This document shows positions 32,044 to 39,194 of a stretch of DNA of 39,194 nucleotides, one piece after another. The first letter of the stretch is position 1. Every line of letters begins with the position of its first letter. The position numbers were made by a program, and so were the translations under genes. Source of the stretch: Fibrobacter sp. (GTDB lineage: Bacteria > Fibrobacterota > Fibrobacteria > Fibrobacterales > Fibrobacteraceae); NCBI GenBank assembly GCA_017550445.1, contig JAFZOV010000155.1:1-39194 (forward strand), in the 5' to 3' direction. The notes below the pieces were generated by a model. That model worked only from the letters and a program-made list of their open reading frames with translations. It was not told the DNA's origin and did not search any database.

Positions 32044-32996
32044 CGAATATGTTTGCCGAAAAAATGACGGAGAATGTTTACGTGAAGGCCTTTGCTCAGG
32101 GCGAAGAAATGGAACAGCGTGAACTTCCGCCGGTTGTATCGGTGCTTTTGGCTAGCTACAACCACGAAAAATATGTGGAAGCGGCGGTGCGTTCGGTGAT
32201 GGAACAGAAGGGTGTGCCATTTGAACTGATCGTGCTTGACGACGGCAGCAAGGATTCTTCTCCCGAAATCTTGGAGAGACTTTCTGCCGAACTCAAATTC
32301 CGTTACATTCATCGCGAAAACAAGGGTGTTATTGCGACCTTGAACGAATTGCTTGAATTGGCGCGCGGAAAATATTTCTGCACCTTTTCGTCCGACGATA
32401 TCATGCCGCCGGATCGCCTTAAAAAGCAGTCGGACTATATGCTTTCCCATCCGAATGCGGTTGCCTGTTTTGGACAGGTGCGGCCGATGAGCGAAGATGG
32501 CGTTGTCGAAGACAATGTCGATGACGTCTACATGCAGGCGGTTCCCGAAATTCATTTCGAGGAAATTTTTCTGGGCGACAAGGCTCTGCATGGCTGTGCA
32601 GAAATGTTCGTGACTGAAAAAATTCGTGAGCTAGGTGGTTACGACACCCGGTTCTTTTTCGAAGACTATCCTTTGTACTTAAGGGTGCTTTACGAATTTG
32701 GACCGCAGCCGGTATCTGCCGATATTGTGTGTTGCTATTACCGCGAACATGGCGATAACATGCATTCCAATCATAGCCGTATGTACACCGAGTTCTTGCA
32801 CATTATCGAACTGTATAAGGAACATTGCTTGTATCAGCGGGCCTTGAAAAATTGGAAGGCAAAATGGTTCTCGGCCTTGGCCTATGCCCAGAAAGGGGAA
32901 GCTCTCAAGCGCTTACCGCAACTGGCTTCGTTGAGCACGGCGTTCCTCAAACGTTTGCCTAAACTTTTTATTCCGAAGATGTTTTTGAAACGGTGA
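32028..32996 (+). CDS. GT2 family glycosyltransferase
   Basis: The protein has 322 residues. The GT-A core starts near residue 36 with VVSVLLASYNHEKYVEAAV, then LDDGSKDSSPEIL, CTFSSDDIMPPDRLKKQ as the metal-binding region and FFFEDYPLYLRVLYEFG as the catalytic segment. The start is set at the GTG at 32028 because a perfect GGAGG lies 6 nt upstream, inside the end of the flippase gene; the first ATG is 7 codons later. The N-terminal 30 residues before the GT fold are extra compared with simple GT2 enzymes. It is the first glycosyltransferase of this cluster. Confidence 0.87.
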   Translation: MEYSVTNMFAEKMTENVYVKAFAQGEEMEQRELPPVVSVLLASYNHEKYVEAAVRSVMEQKGVPFELIVLDDGSKDSSPEILERLSAELKFRYIHRENKGVIATLNELLELARGKYFCTFSSDDIMPPDRLKKQSDYMLSHPNAVACFGQVRPMSEDGVVEDNVDDVYMQAVPEIHFEEIFLGDKALHGCAEMFVTEKIRELGGYDTRFFFEDYPLYLRVLYEFGPQPVSADIVCCYYREHGDNMHSNHSRMYTEFLHIIELYKEHCLYQRALKNWKAKWFSALAYAQKGEALKRLPQLASLSTAFLKRLPKLFIPKMFLKR

Positions 32997-33002
32997 TTCA
33001 AA

Positions 33003-33695
33003 ATGATTTCAGTCTGCATGGCAACATATAACGGCGGCAAATTTATCCGCGAACAGCTGGAAAGTATTCTTTCACAGCTGCCATCGGCTGGTGCAGAGGT
33101 CGTGATTGCCGATGATGGTTCTACTGACGAAACGCTTTCCGTGGCGCAATCTTTCGGTGATTCTCGAATCCGTGTGCTACCTGCCGAAAAGCATTTGGGT
33201 GTTATTTACAATTATGAACGTGCCCTGCAGGCTTCCAAGGGTGAGATCATTTTCCTTGCTGACCAAGACGACATTTGGCTTCCGGGAAAAGTGGATCGTG
33301 TTCTGACGGCGCTTAATGAAGCGGACCTTGTGATTCACGATGCATGGATGCTTCGACCTTCGGATTCTTCATGGACTCGTGCGGGCAAATTGAGCGATAT
33401 TCGCGCTTACAAGGGTGGCATAGTTGCTAATTGGTGGAAGAATTCTTTTACGGGGTGCTGCATGGCATTCCGTCGGAGTATCTTGAACAAGGCGCTTCCG
33501 TTCCCCAAGAATTTGCCGATGCATGATCAGTGGCTTGGTCTTGCCGCCGAAAAGAATTTCAAGGTAAAGTCGATTGATGAACCGTTGGTGGAATACCGTC
33601 AGCATTCCTCCAATGCGACTCATATTGGAAATTCACCGGCGGGCGTTTTGCAAAAAATCAAGTGGCGGCTGAATCTGCTAAAAATACTTGTCTAA
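33003..33695 (+). CDS. GT2 family glycosyltransferase, short form
   Basis: The protein has 230 residues. It opens MISVCMATYNGGKFIREQLESILSQL, with IADDGSTDETLSVAQ near 35, FLADQDDIWLPGKVDRVL near 83 and MHDQWLGLAAEKNFKVKSIDEPLVEYRQH near 175-203. It is closely similar in layout to the GT2 at 22321-23274 but lacks about 80 C-terminal residues. It starts 6 bp after the previous GT2 gene, so the two are co-transcribed. An ATGTG heptamer element begins right after its stop. Confidence 0.87.
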   Translation: MISVCMATYNGGKFIREQLESILSQLPSAGAEVVIADDGSTDETLSVAQSFGDSRIRVLPAEKHLGVIYNYERALQASKGEIIFLADQDDIWLPGKVDRVLTALNEADLVIHDAWMLRPSDSSWTRAGKLSDIRAYKGGIVANWWKNSFTGCCMAFRRSILNKALPFPKNLPMHDQWLGLAAEKNFKVKSIDEPLVEYRQHSSNATHIGNSPAGVLQKIKWRLNLLKILV

Positions 33696-33757
33696 ATGTG
33701 TAGTGTGTAATGTGAAATTGTAATTAGTCATTCCACATCCCACATTTCACATTGATT
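33696..33757. repeat. Heptamer element, ATGTG family, two-armed (copy A4)
   Basis: It begins directly after the GT2 stop codon. Left units are ATGTGTA, GTGTGTA, ATGTGAA, ATTGTAA; right units include ATCCCAC, ATTTCAC and ATTGATT. The convergent hypothetical gene on the minus strand ends inside the right arm, where the element supplies its final ATG and TGA codons. Confidence 0.8.
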
Positions 33758-34247
33758 GAACGACCTCGCCCCAACCCATTTGCACAATGGCTCCGGCACG
33801 AACCAGATTGCCTTGCGCTTCTTCGTATTCCTTTAGGATCCGGCTCCATTCTGAAACATCGCGGCGGAACTTGACATCTTTATGAATGCGCTTCATGAGC
33901 ATGTCCTGTTTCCACTGGGCAGCTGCAGAAAGCTTCTGACAAGAAATATCGAGAGCAGTCAGGTAGGCGGGTACGGCTTCCAGGAAAGTCTTTTCGAATG
34001 GTTTTGCTTTGGACTGTGCCTGTAGGACCAAGTTTTTCTGGTTGATGGCGTTCTTGCGGATTTCGCTCATCAGGCGCACAATGCGCTCGAAGTCCACCTG
34101 CGGCCAAAAAAGGCTGAATGGCCACATCTTTTTCCAGTGGAATTTGAACATGGATTCATGCGCTGTATTTTTGGCGCGAATCAACTCTTTCAGGTTTTCG
34201 AAAATCACCTGGGACGGGAGCATTTCTTTGCTTTCTTGATCGCTCAT
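33747..34247 (-). CDS. Hypothetical alpha-helical protein
   Basis: The protein has 166 residues. It starts MSDQESKEMLPSQVIFENL and is rich in charged residues with long helical stretches; KKMWPFSLFWPQVDFERI is the only hydrophobic spot. No signal peptide, membrane segment or known motif is seen. The ATG at 34247 is chosen because TATATT (plus-strand 34255-34260) lies 7 bp before it, a spacing shared with other genes here. The last Met and stop codon come from the heptamer element at 33696-33757. It is convergent with the GT2 operon and divergent from the next membrane-protein pair. Function unknown. Confidence 0.6.
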   Translation of the reverse strand: MSDQESKEMLPSQVIFENLKELIRAKNTAHESMFKFHWKKMWPFSLFWPQVDFERIVRLMSEIRKNAINQKNLVLQAQSKAKPFEKTFLEAVPAYLTALDISCQKLSAAAQWKQDMLMKRIHKDVKFRRDVSEWSRILKEYEEAQGNLVRAGAIVQMGWGEVVQSM

Positions 34248-34370
34248 GGGCAGCAATATACTAAAAATGGGGGTGTTTTCTGTAAAATTGCCGTAATTTT
34301 CCGAAAGTTTGCTTGTTTTTTTTTATTTTGGAAGTAAATTCTATATGCGAAAACTTGCAAAAGGATACTT

Positions 34371-34928
34371 ATGGACAAAAAGAAATTCAAAATTTTGATG
34401 ATTGTCGATATTGTTCTCATTATCGGCATTTTTGCCTTGATGATGGTTCTTAAGGGCCAGTACAATGACCAGGCTCAGAAAACGGTGAAGGAACAGGTGG
34501 ATGCCTACCTCGAACTTTCCAACGGAGCTGTTCAGGAACAGTGGAAGGCTGTGGACCAGTACGGCATGGCTTGGCGCCTGGTTTATGCTTCTCTGACTAC
34601 CGCCAAGACCGAAGCCGCATTTGATGCTGCCGTCAAGGCCATCGAAGAAGACAAGGATGCCCGTTTCAAGCAGCTTTCTTACATGTACGAAGCCGCCGGC
34701 ATTCCTCCTCAGGCTCAGAATTCCATTTACGAAAAGGCTGGCTTTGCTGACAAGTTCCTCTTGAAGAACGAAGGCGGCGTCAAGGAAGTGGCTTGCGGTA
34801 AGAACTGCGTTATTTCGTTCACGTTTGCAAAGGGCAAGCTGAAGTCCAGCGACTATAGCGCTCTTGCCAACTACAACATGGCCGATCAATTTAAGCTCGA
34901 AGCCCCTGCGGCCTACCACTTTGAATAA
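34371..34928 (+). CDS. Single-pass membrane protein, unknown function
   Basis: The protein has 185 residues. After MDKKKFK comes one membrane helix (ILMIVDIVLIIGIFALMMVL, about 8-27), with the remainder outside the cytoplasm. The outer part is helical and Ala/Lys/Glu-rich (DAYLELSNGAVQEQWKAVDQYG, then AAFDAAVKAIEEDKDARFK), with one Cys pair CGKNC near residue 143. AAGGA lies 7 nt before the ATG. The gap upstream (34248-34370) contains T-rich DNA and a possible -10 TATATG at 34342-34347. Co-transcribed with the next gene, 12 bp downstream, which has the same layout. No family recognised. Confidence 0.65.
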   Translation: MDKKKFKILMIVDIVLIIGIFALMMVLKGQYNDQAQKTVKEQVDAYLELSNGAVQEQWKAVDQYGMAWRLVYASLTTAKTEAAFDAAVKAIEEDKDARFKQLSYMYEAAGIPPQAQNSIYEKAGFADKFLLKNEGGVKEVACGKNCVISFTFAKGKLKSSDYSALANYNMADQFKLEAPAAYHFE

Positions 34929-34940
34929 GGAGTTGTGAAA

Positions 34941-35507
34941 ATGAACGTTAAGAATATTTCTATTGCACTCACCGTTCTGGTTATCGCTCTCCTTGCTACG
35001 CTTTTGATGCAGAAGGGTAGTTACGTGTCTCAGGCTACGGAACACTACACCAAGACCACCACCAACTCTTACAAGGGTGCCTCCAAGATCATCGAATACG
35101 TGAACAACTCTATCGATGTGAACAAGGGCGTGTGGTCCTTGGCTTGCGAAGCCGTGCAGACTGTAAAGACTTCCCAGGATCAGGCTCGCCTGGAATCCAA
35201 GTATTTCCCGTCTACCAAGGGCTCCATGAGCATTGCGAACATGACTCGCCGCTTTGAAGCAACTGGTGCCTACTACATCGTTTCCAAGTTCGCTAAGGTT
35301 GAAGTCGACAAGAAGACGGAAGTCAAGTCTCTTGCAGGCCTCGTCTCCGTGAACGTAAACGCTCTCGTCGGTAATCCGGGCGAAGAAATCGCCGAAGAGG
35401 AAGAAGGCGAAGATGGCGCTGAAGAAGCTGTGGAAGAAGCTCCGGCCCCGAAGAAGGCCGCCAAGGCTGCCAAGGGCAAAAAAGGCAAGAAGGGCAAAAA
35501 GCGCTAA
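34941..35507 (+). CDS. Single-pass membrane protein with acidic segment and Lys/Ala-rich tail, unknown function
   Basis: The protein has 188 residues. One membrane helix lies near residues 7-23 (ISIALTVLVIALLATLL). The outer helical part continues to about residue 140. Then comes a Glu/Asp-rich segment (about 152-167) and a strongly basic end with KKAAKAAKGKKGKKGKKR. AGGAG lies 8 nt before the ATG at 34941; a GTG two codons earlier is too close to that site. The basic tail should lie in the periplasm, given the N-terminal helix. It follows a gene of the same layout, and a terminator follows it. Function unknown; the tail resembles histone H1-like repeats in composition only. Confidence 0.65.
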   Translation: MNVKNISIALTVLVIALLATLLMQKGSYVSQATEHYTKTTTNSYKGASKIIEYVNNSIDVNKGVWSLACEAVQTVKTSQDQARLESKYFPSTKGSMSIANMTRRFEATGAYYIVSKFAKVEVDKKTEVKSLAGLVSVNVNALVGNPGEEIAEEEEGEDGAEEAVEEAPAPKKAAKAAKGKKGKKGKKR

Positions 35508-35542
35508 TCGCTTGACTCTCAACGAGTTATAAAATTGTAAGA

Positions 35543-35569
35543 AACGACCCGCTCTGCGGGCCGTTTTTT
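35543..35569 (+). terminator. Rho-independent terminator after the membrane-protein pair
   Basis: AACG-A-CCCGC-TCT-GCGGG-C-CGTT makes a stem with one mismatch pair, followed by six T residues (35564-35569). It lies 35 bp after the stop codon. Its T tract runs directly into a TCTCGTC-family element. Confidence 0.85.
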
Positions 35570-35612
35570 CTTTCGTCTCTCGTCTGTAGGGCGAAGCCCG
35601 TTCTTTCGTCTA
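35566..35612. repeat. Heptamer element, TCTCGTC family, with GC hairpin (copy C3)
   Basis: It reads CTTTCGTCTCTCGTCTG, then the hairpin GGGC-GAA-GCCC, then GTTCTTTCGTCTAA. Its reverse complement matches the element embedded in the aminotransferase gene at 30013-30090. Its outer arms contain CTTTCGTC on both sides as part of the 7-bp unit pattern. Confidence 0.8.
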
Positions 35613-35625
35613 ATTTCTATCTTTG

Positions 35626-35650
35626 CCTCTGTAAAAAAACTCAACAGAGG
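35626..35650 (+). promoter_or_regulatory. Hairpin enclosing the purL ribosome-binding site
   Basis: CCTCTGT (35626-35632) pairs perfectly with ACAGAGG (35644-35650) around an 11-nt A-rich loop. The AGAGG in the 3' arm is the only Shine-Dalgarno candidate for purL, 6 nt before its ATG at 35657. Folding would hide the ribosome site, so purL translation could be switched. No purine riboswitch consensus is visible around it. Confidence 0.5.
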
Positions 35651-35656
35651 TTTATA

Positions 35657-38600
35657 ATGCTCATTCTTCGTGGTACGCCGGCTCTGTCGGATTTCCGTCT
35701 TCAAAAACTTTCTTCTGATTTCAAGGCTGCAGGCCTTTCTGTGGCTATGGTCTATGCCGAATTCCTGCATGTGGTGGACTTGTCCGCCGACCTGACCGAT
35801 GCTGAAACTGAAACTCTCAAGAAAGTGCTGCATTACGGTCCGGCCCGCGAACCTAAGCCGCTCGAAGGCGAACTTTTTGTGGTCTGCCCGCGTCCGGGTA
35901 CCATCAGCCCGTGGAGCTCCAAGGCTACCGATATCGCTCACATTTGCGGTCTCCCGGCTATCAAGCGCATTGAACGCGCTATTGCTTATTATGTGAAGTT
36001 TGATGGTGCCGTGCCTGCAGGCGCACGCGAAAAGATTTCGGCCAAGATTCACGACCGCATGACGCAGGCCGTGTTCGCCGACACCGCCTCGCTTGAAGTT
36101 TTGTTCAGCAAGGAAGAACCGCGTCCGCTGAACGTGATTCCGGTGCTTACCGAAGGTCGCGAAGCCTTGGTGAAGGCCGACAAGGAAATGGGCCTCGCTC
36201 TCTCTGCCGATGAAATTGATTATTTGGTGAAGAACTTCACCGAACTCAAGCGTAATCCGACGGATGTGGAACTCTACATGTTCGCACAGGCCAACTCGGA
36301 ACACTGCCGCCATAAGGTGTTCGGTGCTGAATGGACCATCGACGGCGTCAAACAGGATAAGTCCCTATTCCAGATGATCAAGAATACCTACGCGCTGCAT
36401 AACAGCAACATCTTTAGCGCCTATAAGGACAACGCTGCCGTGATGAAGGGCGCTGTCGCTGGCCGCTACTACGCTGACCCGCGCACGGGCAAGTACGACT
36501 ACCACAAGGAAGAAGTCGATATCTTGATGAAGGTCGAAACCCACAACCACCCGACGGCCATTTCTCCGTTTCCGGGTGCTGCTACCGGTAGTGGTGGTGA
36601 AATCCGCGACGAAGGTGCAACGGGTAAGGGTTCCAAGCCGAAGGCCGGCCTCACGGGCTTCAGCGTTTCGAACTTGAAACTGCCGGGTGCGGTTCAGCCT
36701 TGGGAGCATGATTTTGGTAGCCCGTCCCGCATTGCTTATGCTCTTGACATTATGATTGATGGTCCGCTTGGTGGTGCCGCATTCAACAACGAATATGGCC
36801 GTCCGAACATCCTCGGTTACTTCCGTACTTTTGAACAGGAAGTCGATGCCCAGAACGGCAAGGAAGTCCGTGGCTACCACAAGCCGATTATGCTGGCTGG
36901 TGGTCTTGGTAACATCAAGAACCAGCACATCGAAAAGGGCCACATCGACCCGGGTGACCACCTGATTGTTCTCGGTGGTCCGGCTATGTTGATTGGCCTC
37001 GGTGGTGGTGCTGCAAGCTCTGTGGCTAACGGTGCCGGTAACGAATCTTTGGACTTTGCTTCTGTGCAGCGTGAAAACCCCGAAATGGAACGTCGCTGTC
37101 AGGAAGTCATCGACCGCTGCTGGGCGATGGATGAAGAAAACCCGATTACCTTTATTCACGACGTGGGCGCAGGTGGACTTTCCAATGCCTTCCCGGAACT
37201 CGTGAACGATGGCGGTCTCGGCGGTAAGTTTGAACTCCGCAATGTGCCGAACGACGAACCGGGCATGAGCCCGTTCGAAATTTGGAGTAACGAATCTCAG
37301 GAACGCTACGTGATTGCAATCGCTGGCGACAAGCTGGATGTGTTCGACGCTATCTGTAAGCGTGAACGTTGCCCGTATGCTGTGGTGGGCGAGGCCATTC
37401 CTGAAAAACACTTGACTTTGACCGACAAGCACTTTGGTACGACTCCGATTGACATGCCGCTCGGCGTGCTCCTCGGCAAGCCGCCCCGCATGATCCGTAA
37501 CGAAAAGAGCCAGAAGCGTCCGCTCCATTCTACAGTGGTTCCGGCTGACGCATCCATCAAGGATGTGGCTCATCGCGTGCTCGCAAACCCGACCGTCGCA
37601 GATAAAACGTTCTTGATTTCTATCGGTGACCGTTCCGTGACGGGTATGATTTGCCGCGACCAGATGGTTGGCCCGTGGCAGGTGCCTGTGGCTGACTGCG
37701 CCGTGACGAGCGCAACGCTTGACACTTACGAAGGTGAAGTGATGAGCATGGGTGAACGCGCTCCGATTGCTCTGATTTCTCCGGCTGCCGCTGCCCGCAT
37801 GACGGTGGCAGAATCCCTCACAAACATGGCCGCTGCTTGCGTGCCTGATATGGGCCGCGTGAACTTGTCTGCTAACTGGATGGCTACACCGAACTACGAA
37901 GGCGACGGTGCCGACTTGTACGAAGCCGTGAAGTCCATCGGTATGGAACTCTGCCCAGATCTCGGTATCACGATTCCGGTGGGTAAGGACTCCATGAGCA
38001 TGAGCACCGTGTGGCAAGACGACAAGGGTAGCCACCGCGTAACCGCTCCGATTTCTCTGGTTATCAGTGCTTTTGCTCCGTGCGCCGATGTGCGCAAGAC
38101 GCTTACTCCGCAGCTGTTGCAGGATAAGGATACGACGCTCGTGCTCGTTGACTTGGCCCGCGGCCAGAACCGTATGGGCGCATCCATTGCGGCTCAGGTT
38201 TACAACAACCTCGGTGATAAGGCTCCGGATGTCGATTCCGCTCAGGAACTCCGCGCCTTCTTCGAAACGATTCAGAAGCTTAACGCTGCCGGTAAGATTA
38301 TGGCTTACCACGACAAGAGCGATGGCGGTCTCTACACGACGGTTACCGAAATGGCTTTCGCTGGTCACGTGGGCGTAACGCTCAATGCCGGTGCATTGAA
38401 GGGTAACCTGATTGACGCACTCTTCAACGAAGAACTCGGCGCCGTGATTCAGGTGAAGAAGGCTGATTTGAAGGCTGTGTTTGAAGCCTTCGCTGCAGTC
38501 GGCCTCGGCGATACCGTTTCTGAAATCGGTTCTCTCAACGATTCTTACAGCTTGATTATTGGCGACTACGCTGAAGGTCTCTCTGACCTCCGCGCTATCT

Positions 38601-39194
38601 GGAGCGACACGACTCGCCGCATCGCGGCTCTGCGCGATAACCCGGATTGTGCTGAAAGCGAATACAAGCTGAAACTCGAACAGGACGATCCGGGTGTGAC
38701 GCCGAAGGTCACATTCGATCTCGTTGCTAGCGCCAAGGTCATCAAGGATTACGCAAGCCGCCCGAAGATGGCTATTCTCCGCGAACAGGGCGTGAATGGT
38801 GAACTTGAAATGGCCGCCGCCTTCCAGAATGCGGGCTTCGAATCTATCGACGTTCACATGACCGACATTCTCGAAGGCCGCATTAGCCTCAAGGACTTCA
38901 ACGGTCTCGTGGCTTGCGGTGGCTTTAGCTACGGTGACGTGCTCGGCGCCGGCGAAGGCTGGGCCAAGAGCATTCTCTTTAACCCCCGCGCCCGCGCTGA
39001 ATTTGAAGCCTACTTCAACCGCAAGGATACCTTCACGCTCGGCGTTTGCAACGGCTGCCAGATGGTTTCTAACCTCAAGGATTTGATTCCTGGTGCCAAG
39101 CACTGGCCGCGCTTTGTGCAGAACCTCTCCGAACGCTTCGAAGCCCGCTTCTGCAGCTTGAAGGTCGAAGACACTCCGGCAGTGCTCCTCAAGG
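35657..39194 (+). CDS. purL: Phosphoribosylformylglycinamidine synthase, large single-chain type (3' end beyond window)
   Basis: PurL converts FGAR to FGAM with glutamine and ATP in purine synthesis. The reading frame begins at the ATG at 35657 ([20 protein letters not shown]) and stays open to the window edge for 1179 codons; about 110 residues are missing by comparison with the ~1295-residue family. The N-terminal domain (1-150), the linker and the synthetase core are clear: [15 protein letters not shown] near 215, [32 protein letters not shown] near 293-324, and [14 protein letters not shown]. The C-terminal glutaminase domain begins near 1040 and contains GVCNGCQM with catalytic Cys1131. 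The ribosome site lies in a hairpin at 35626-35650. No other purine gene is in the window. Confidence 0.96.
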   Translation, partial: MLILRGTPALSDFRLQKLSSDFKAAGLSVAMVYAEFLHVVDLSADLTDAETETLKKVLHYGPAREPKPLEGELFVVCPRPGTISPWSSKATDIAHICGLPAIKRIERAIAYYVKFDGAVPAGAREKISAKIHDRMTQAVFADTASLEVLFSKEEPRPLNVIPVLTEGREALVKADKEMGLALSADEIDYLVKNFTELKRNPTDVELYMFAQANSEHCRHKVFGAEWTIDGVKQDKSLFQMIKNTYALHNSNIFSAYKDNAAVMKGAVAGRYYADPRTGKYDYHKEEVDILMKVETHNHPTAISPFPGAATGSGGEIRDEGATGKGSKPKAGLTGFSVSNLKLPGAVQPWEHDFGSPSRIAYALDIMIDGPLGGAAFNNEYGRPNILGYFRTFEQEVDAQNGKEVRGYHKPIMLAGGLGNIKNQHIEKGHIDPGDHLIVLGGPAMLIGLGGGAASSVANGAGNESLDFASVQRENPEMERRCQEVIDRCWAMDEENPITFIHDVGAGGLSNAFPELVNDGGLGGKFELRNVPNDEPGMSPFEIWSNESQERYVIAIAGDKLDVFDAICKRERCPYAVVGEAIPEKHLTLTDKHFGTTPIDMPLGVLLGKPPRMIRNEKSQKRPLHSTVVPADASIKDVAHRVLANPTVADKTFLISIGDRSVTGMICRDQMVGPWQVPVADCAVTSATLDTYEGEVMSMGERAPIALISPAAAARMTVAESLTNMAAACVPDMGRVNLSANWMATPNYEGDGADLYEAVKSIGMELCPDLGITIPVGKDSMSMSTVWQDDKGSHRVTAPISLVISAFAPCADVRKTLTPQLLQDKDTTLVLVDLARGQNRMGASIAAQVYNNLGDKAPDVDSAQELRAFFETIQKLNAAGKIMAYHDKSDGGLYTTVTEMAFAGHVGVTLNAGALKGNLIDALFNEELGAVIQVKKADLKAVFEAFAAVGLGDTVSEIGSLNDSYSLIIGDYAEGLSDLRAIWSDTTRRIAALRDNPDCAESEYKLKLEQDDPGVTPKVTFDLVASAKVIKDYASRPKMAILREQGVNGELEMAAAFQNAGFESIDVHMTDILEGRISLKDFNGLVACGGFSYGDVLGAGEGWAKSILFNPRARAEFEAYFNRKDTFTLGVCNGCQMVSNLKDLIPGAKHWPRFVQNLSERFEARFCSLKVEDTPAVLLK

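Noticed and set aside
35508..35656. Purine riboswitch upstream of purL
   Set aside because: No conserved three-way junction core could be found. The gap is filled by a terminator, a heptamer element and a simple hairpin.
36365..39103. 912-codon open frame antisense to purL
   Set aside because: It is a by-product of purL codon choice. The sense strand encodes a fully conserved PurL with all motifs, and the antisense product is low-complexity, His/Val-rich and unlike any family.

Overview
The window looks like chromosomal DNA of a Fibrobacter-type bacterium. This is inferred from gene content: secreted pectin enzymes with serine-run linkers, CBM35-like modules and C-terminal domains of the type IX secretion kind, in a Gram-negative background with a Wzi-like outer-membrane protein and lipoproteins. 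No rRNA or tRNA is visible, so the assignment rests on protein style alone.

Layout. Positions 1-1033 hold groEL (cut by the window edge) and groES on the minus strand, behind a striking sigma-54-type promoter. Positions 1142-8436 are a rhamnogalacturonan island: a PL11 lyase, two SGNH/CE12 esterases and a small lipoprotein. The lyase would cut the rhamnogalacturonan I backbone and the esterases would remove its acetyl groups. Positions 8436-11102 hold a nucleotide-sugar epimerase/decarboxylase, a GT2 glycosyltransferase and endonuclease IV. Positions 11157-15385 are a MoxR ATPase / DUF58 / transglutaminase operon. Then come dapB, an orphan YejB-like permease, an APH-fold sugar kinase and a PTS IIA protein.

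Positions 18911-23274 (minus) are a tightly overlapped GT2 / WbsX / GT2 / Wzi-like operon for a surface polysaccharide, divergent from a GT4 gene. A three-gene minus-strand set follows: a REC-GGDEF-EAL protein, a 66-residue membrane protein and a MauE/DoxX-like protein. rpsD comes next with its own promoter and terminator. Positions 28034-33695 form a second glycan cluster: a QdtA-type ketoisomerase, a FemAB-like acyltransferase, a QdtB-type aminotransferase, a Wzx flippase and two GT2 enzymes. Its combination of sugar amination, acylation and flipping recalls enterobacterial common antigen. The window ends with a hypothetical gene, a pair of single-pass membrane proteins and purL (cut by the edge).

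The most unusual signal is not a gene. Many intergenic gaps carry short elements made of degenerate 7-bp units, usually as two opposed arms. There are three sequence families (ATGTGxx, ATTCxGA and TCTCGTC types). Most begin within 3 nt of a stop codon. One TCTCGTC-type element lies in frame inside the QdtB-type aminotransferase gene, adding about 26 codons next to its PLP-lysine region. A separate GTCATTGCGAG-type repeat supplies the last codons of the epimerase gene. A second general signal is a TATATT box 6-9 nt before the ATG of several genes without a Shine-Dalgarno sequence, which suggests leaderless mRNAs.
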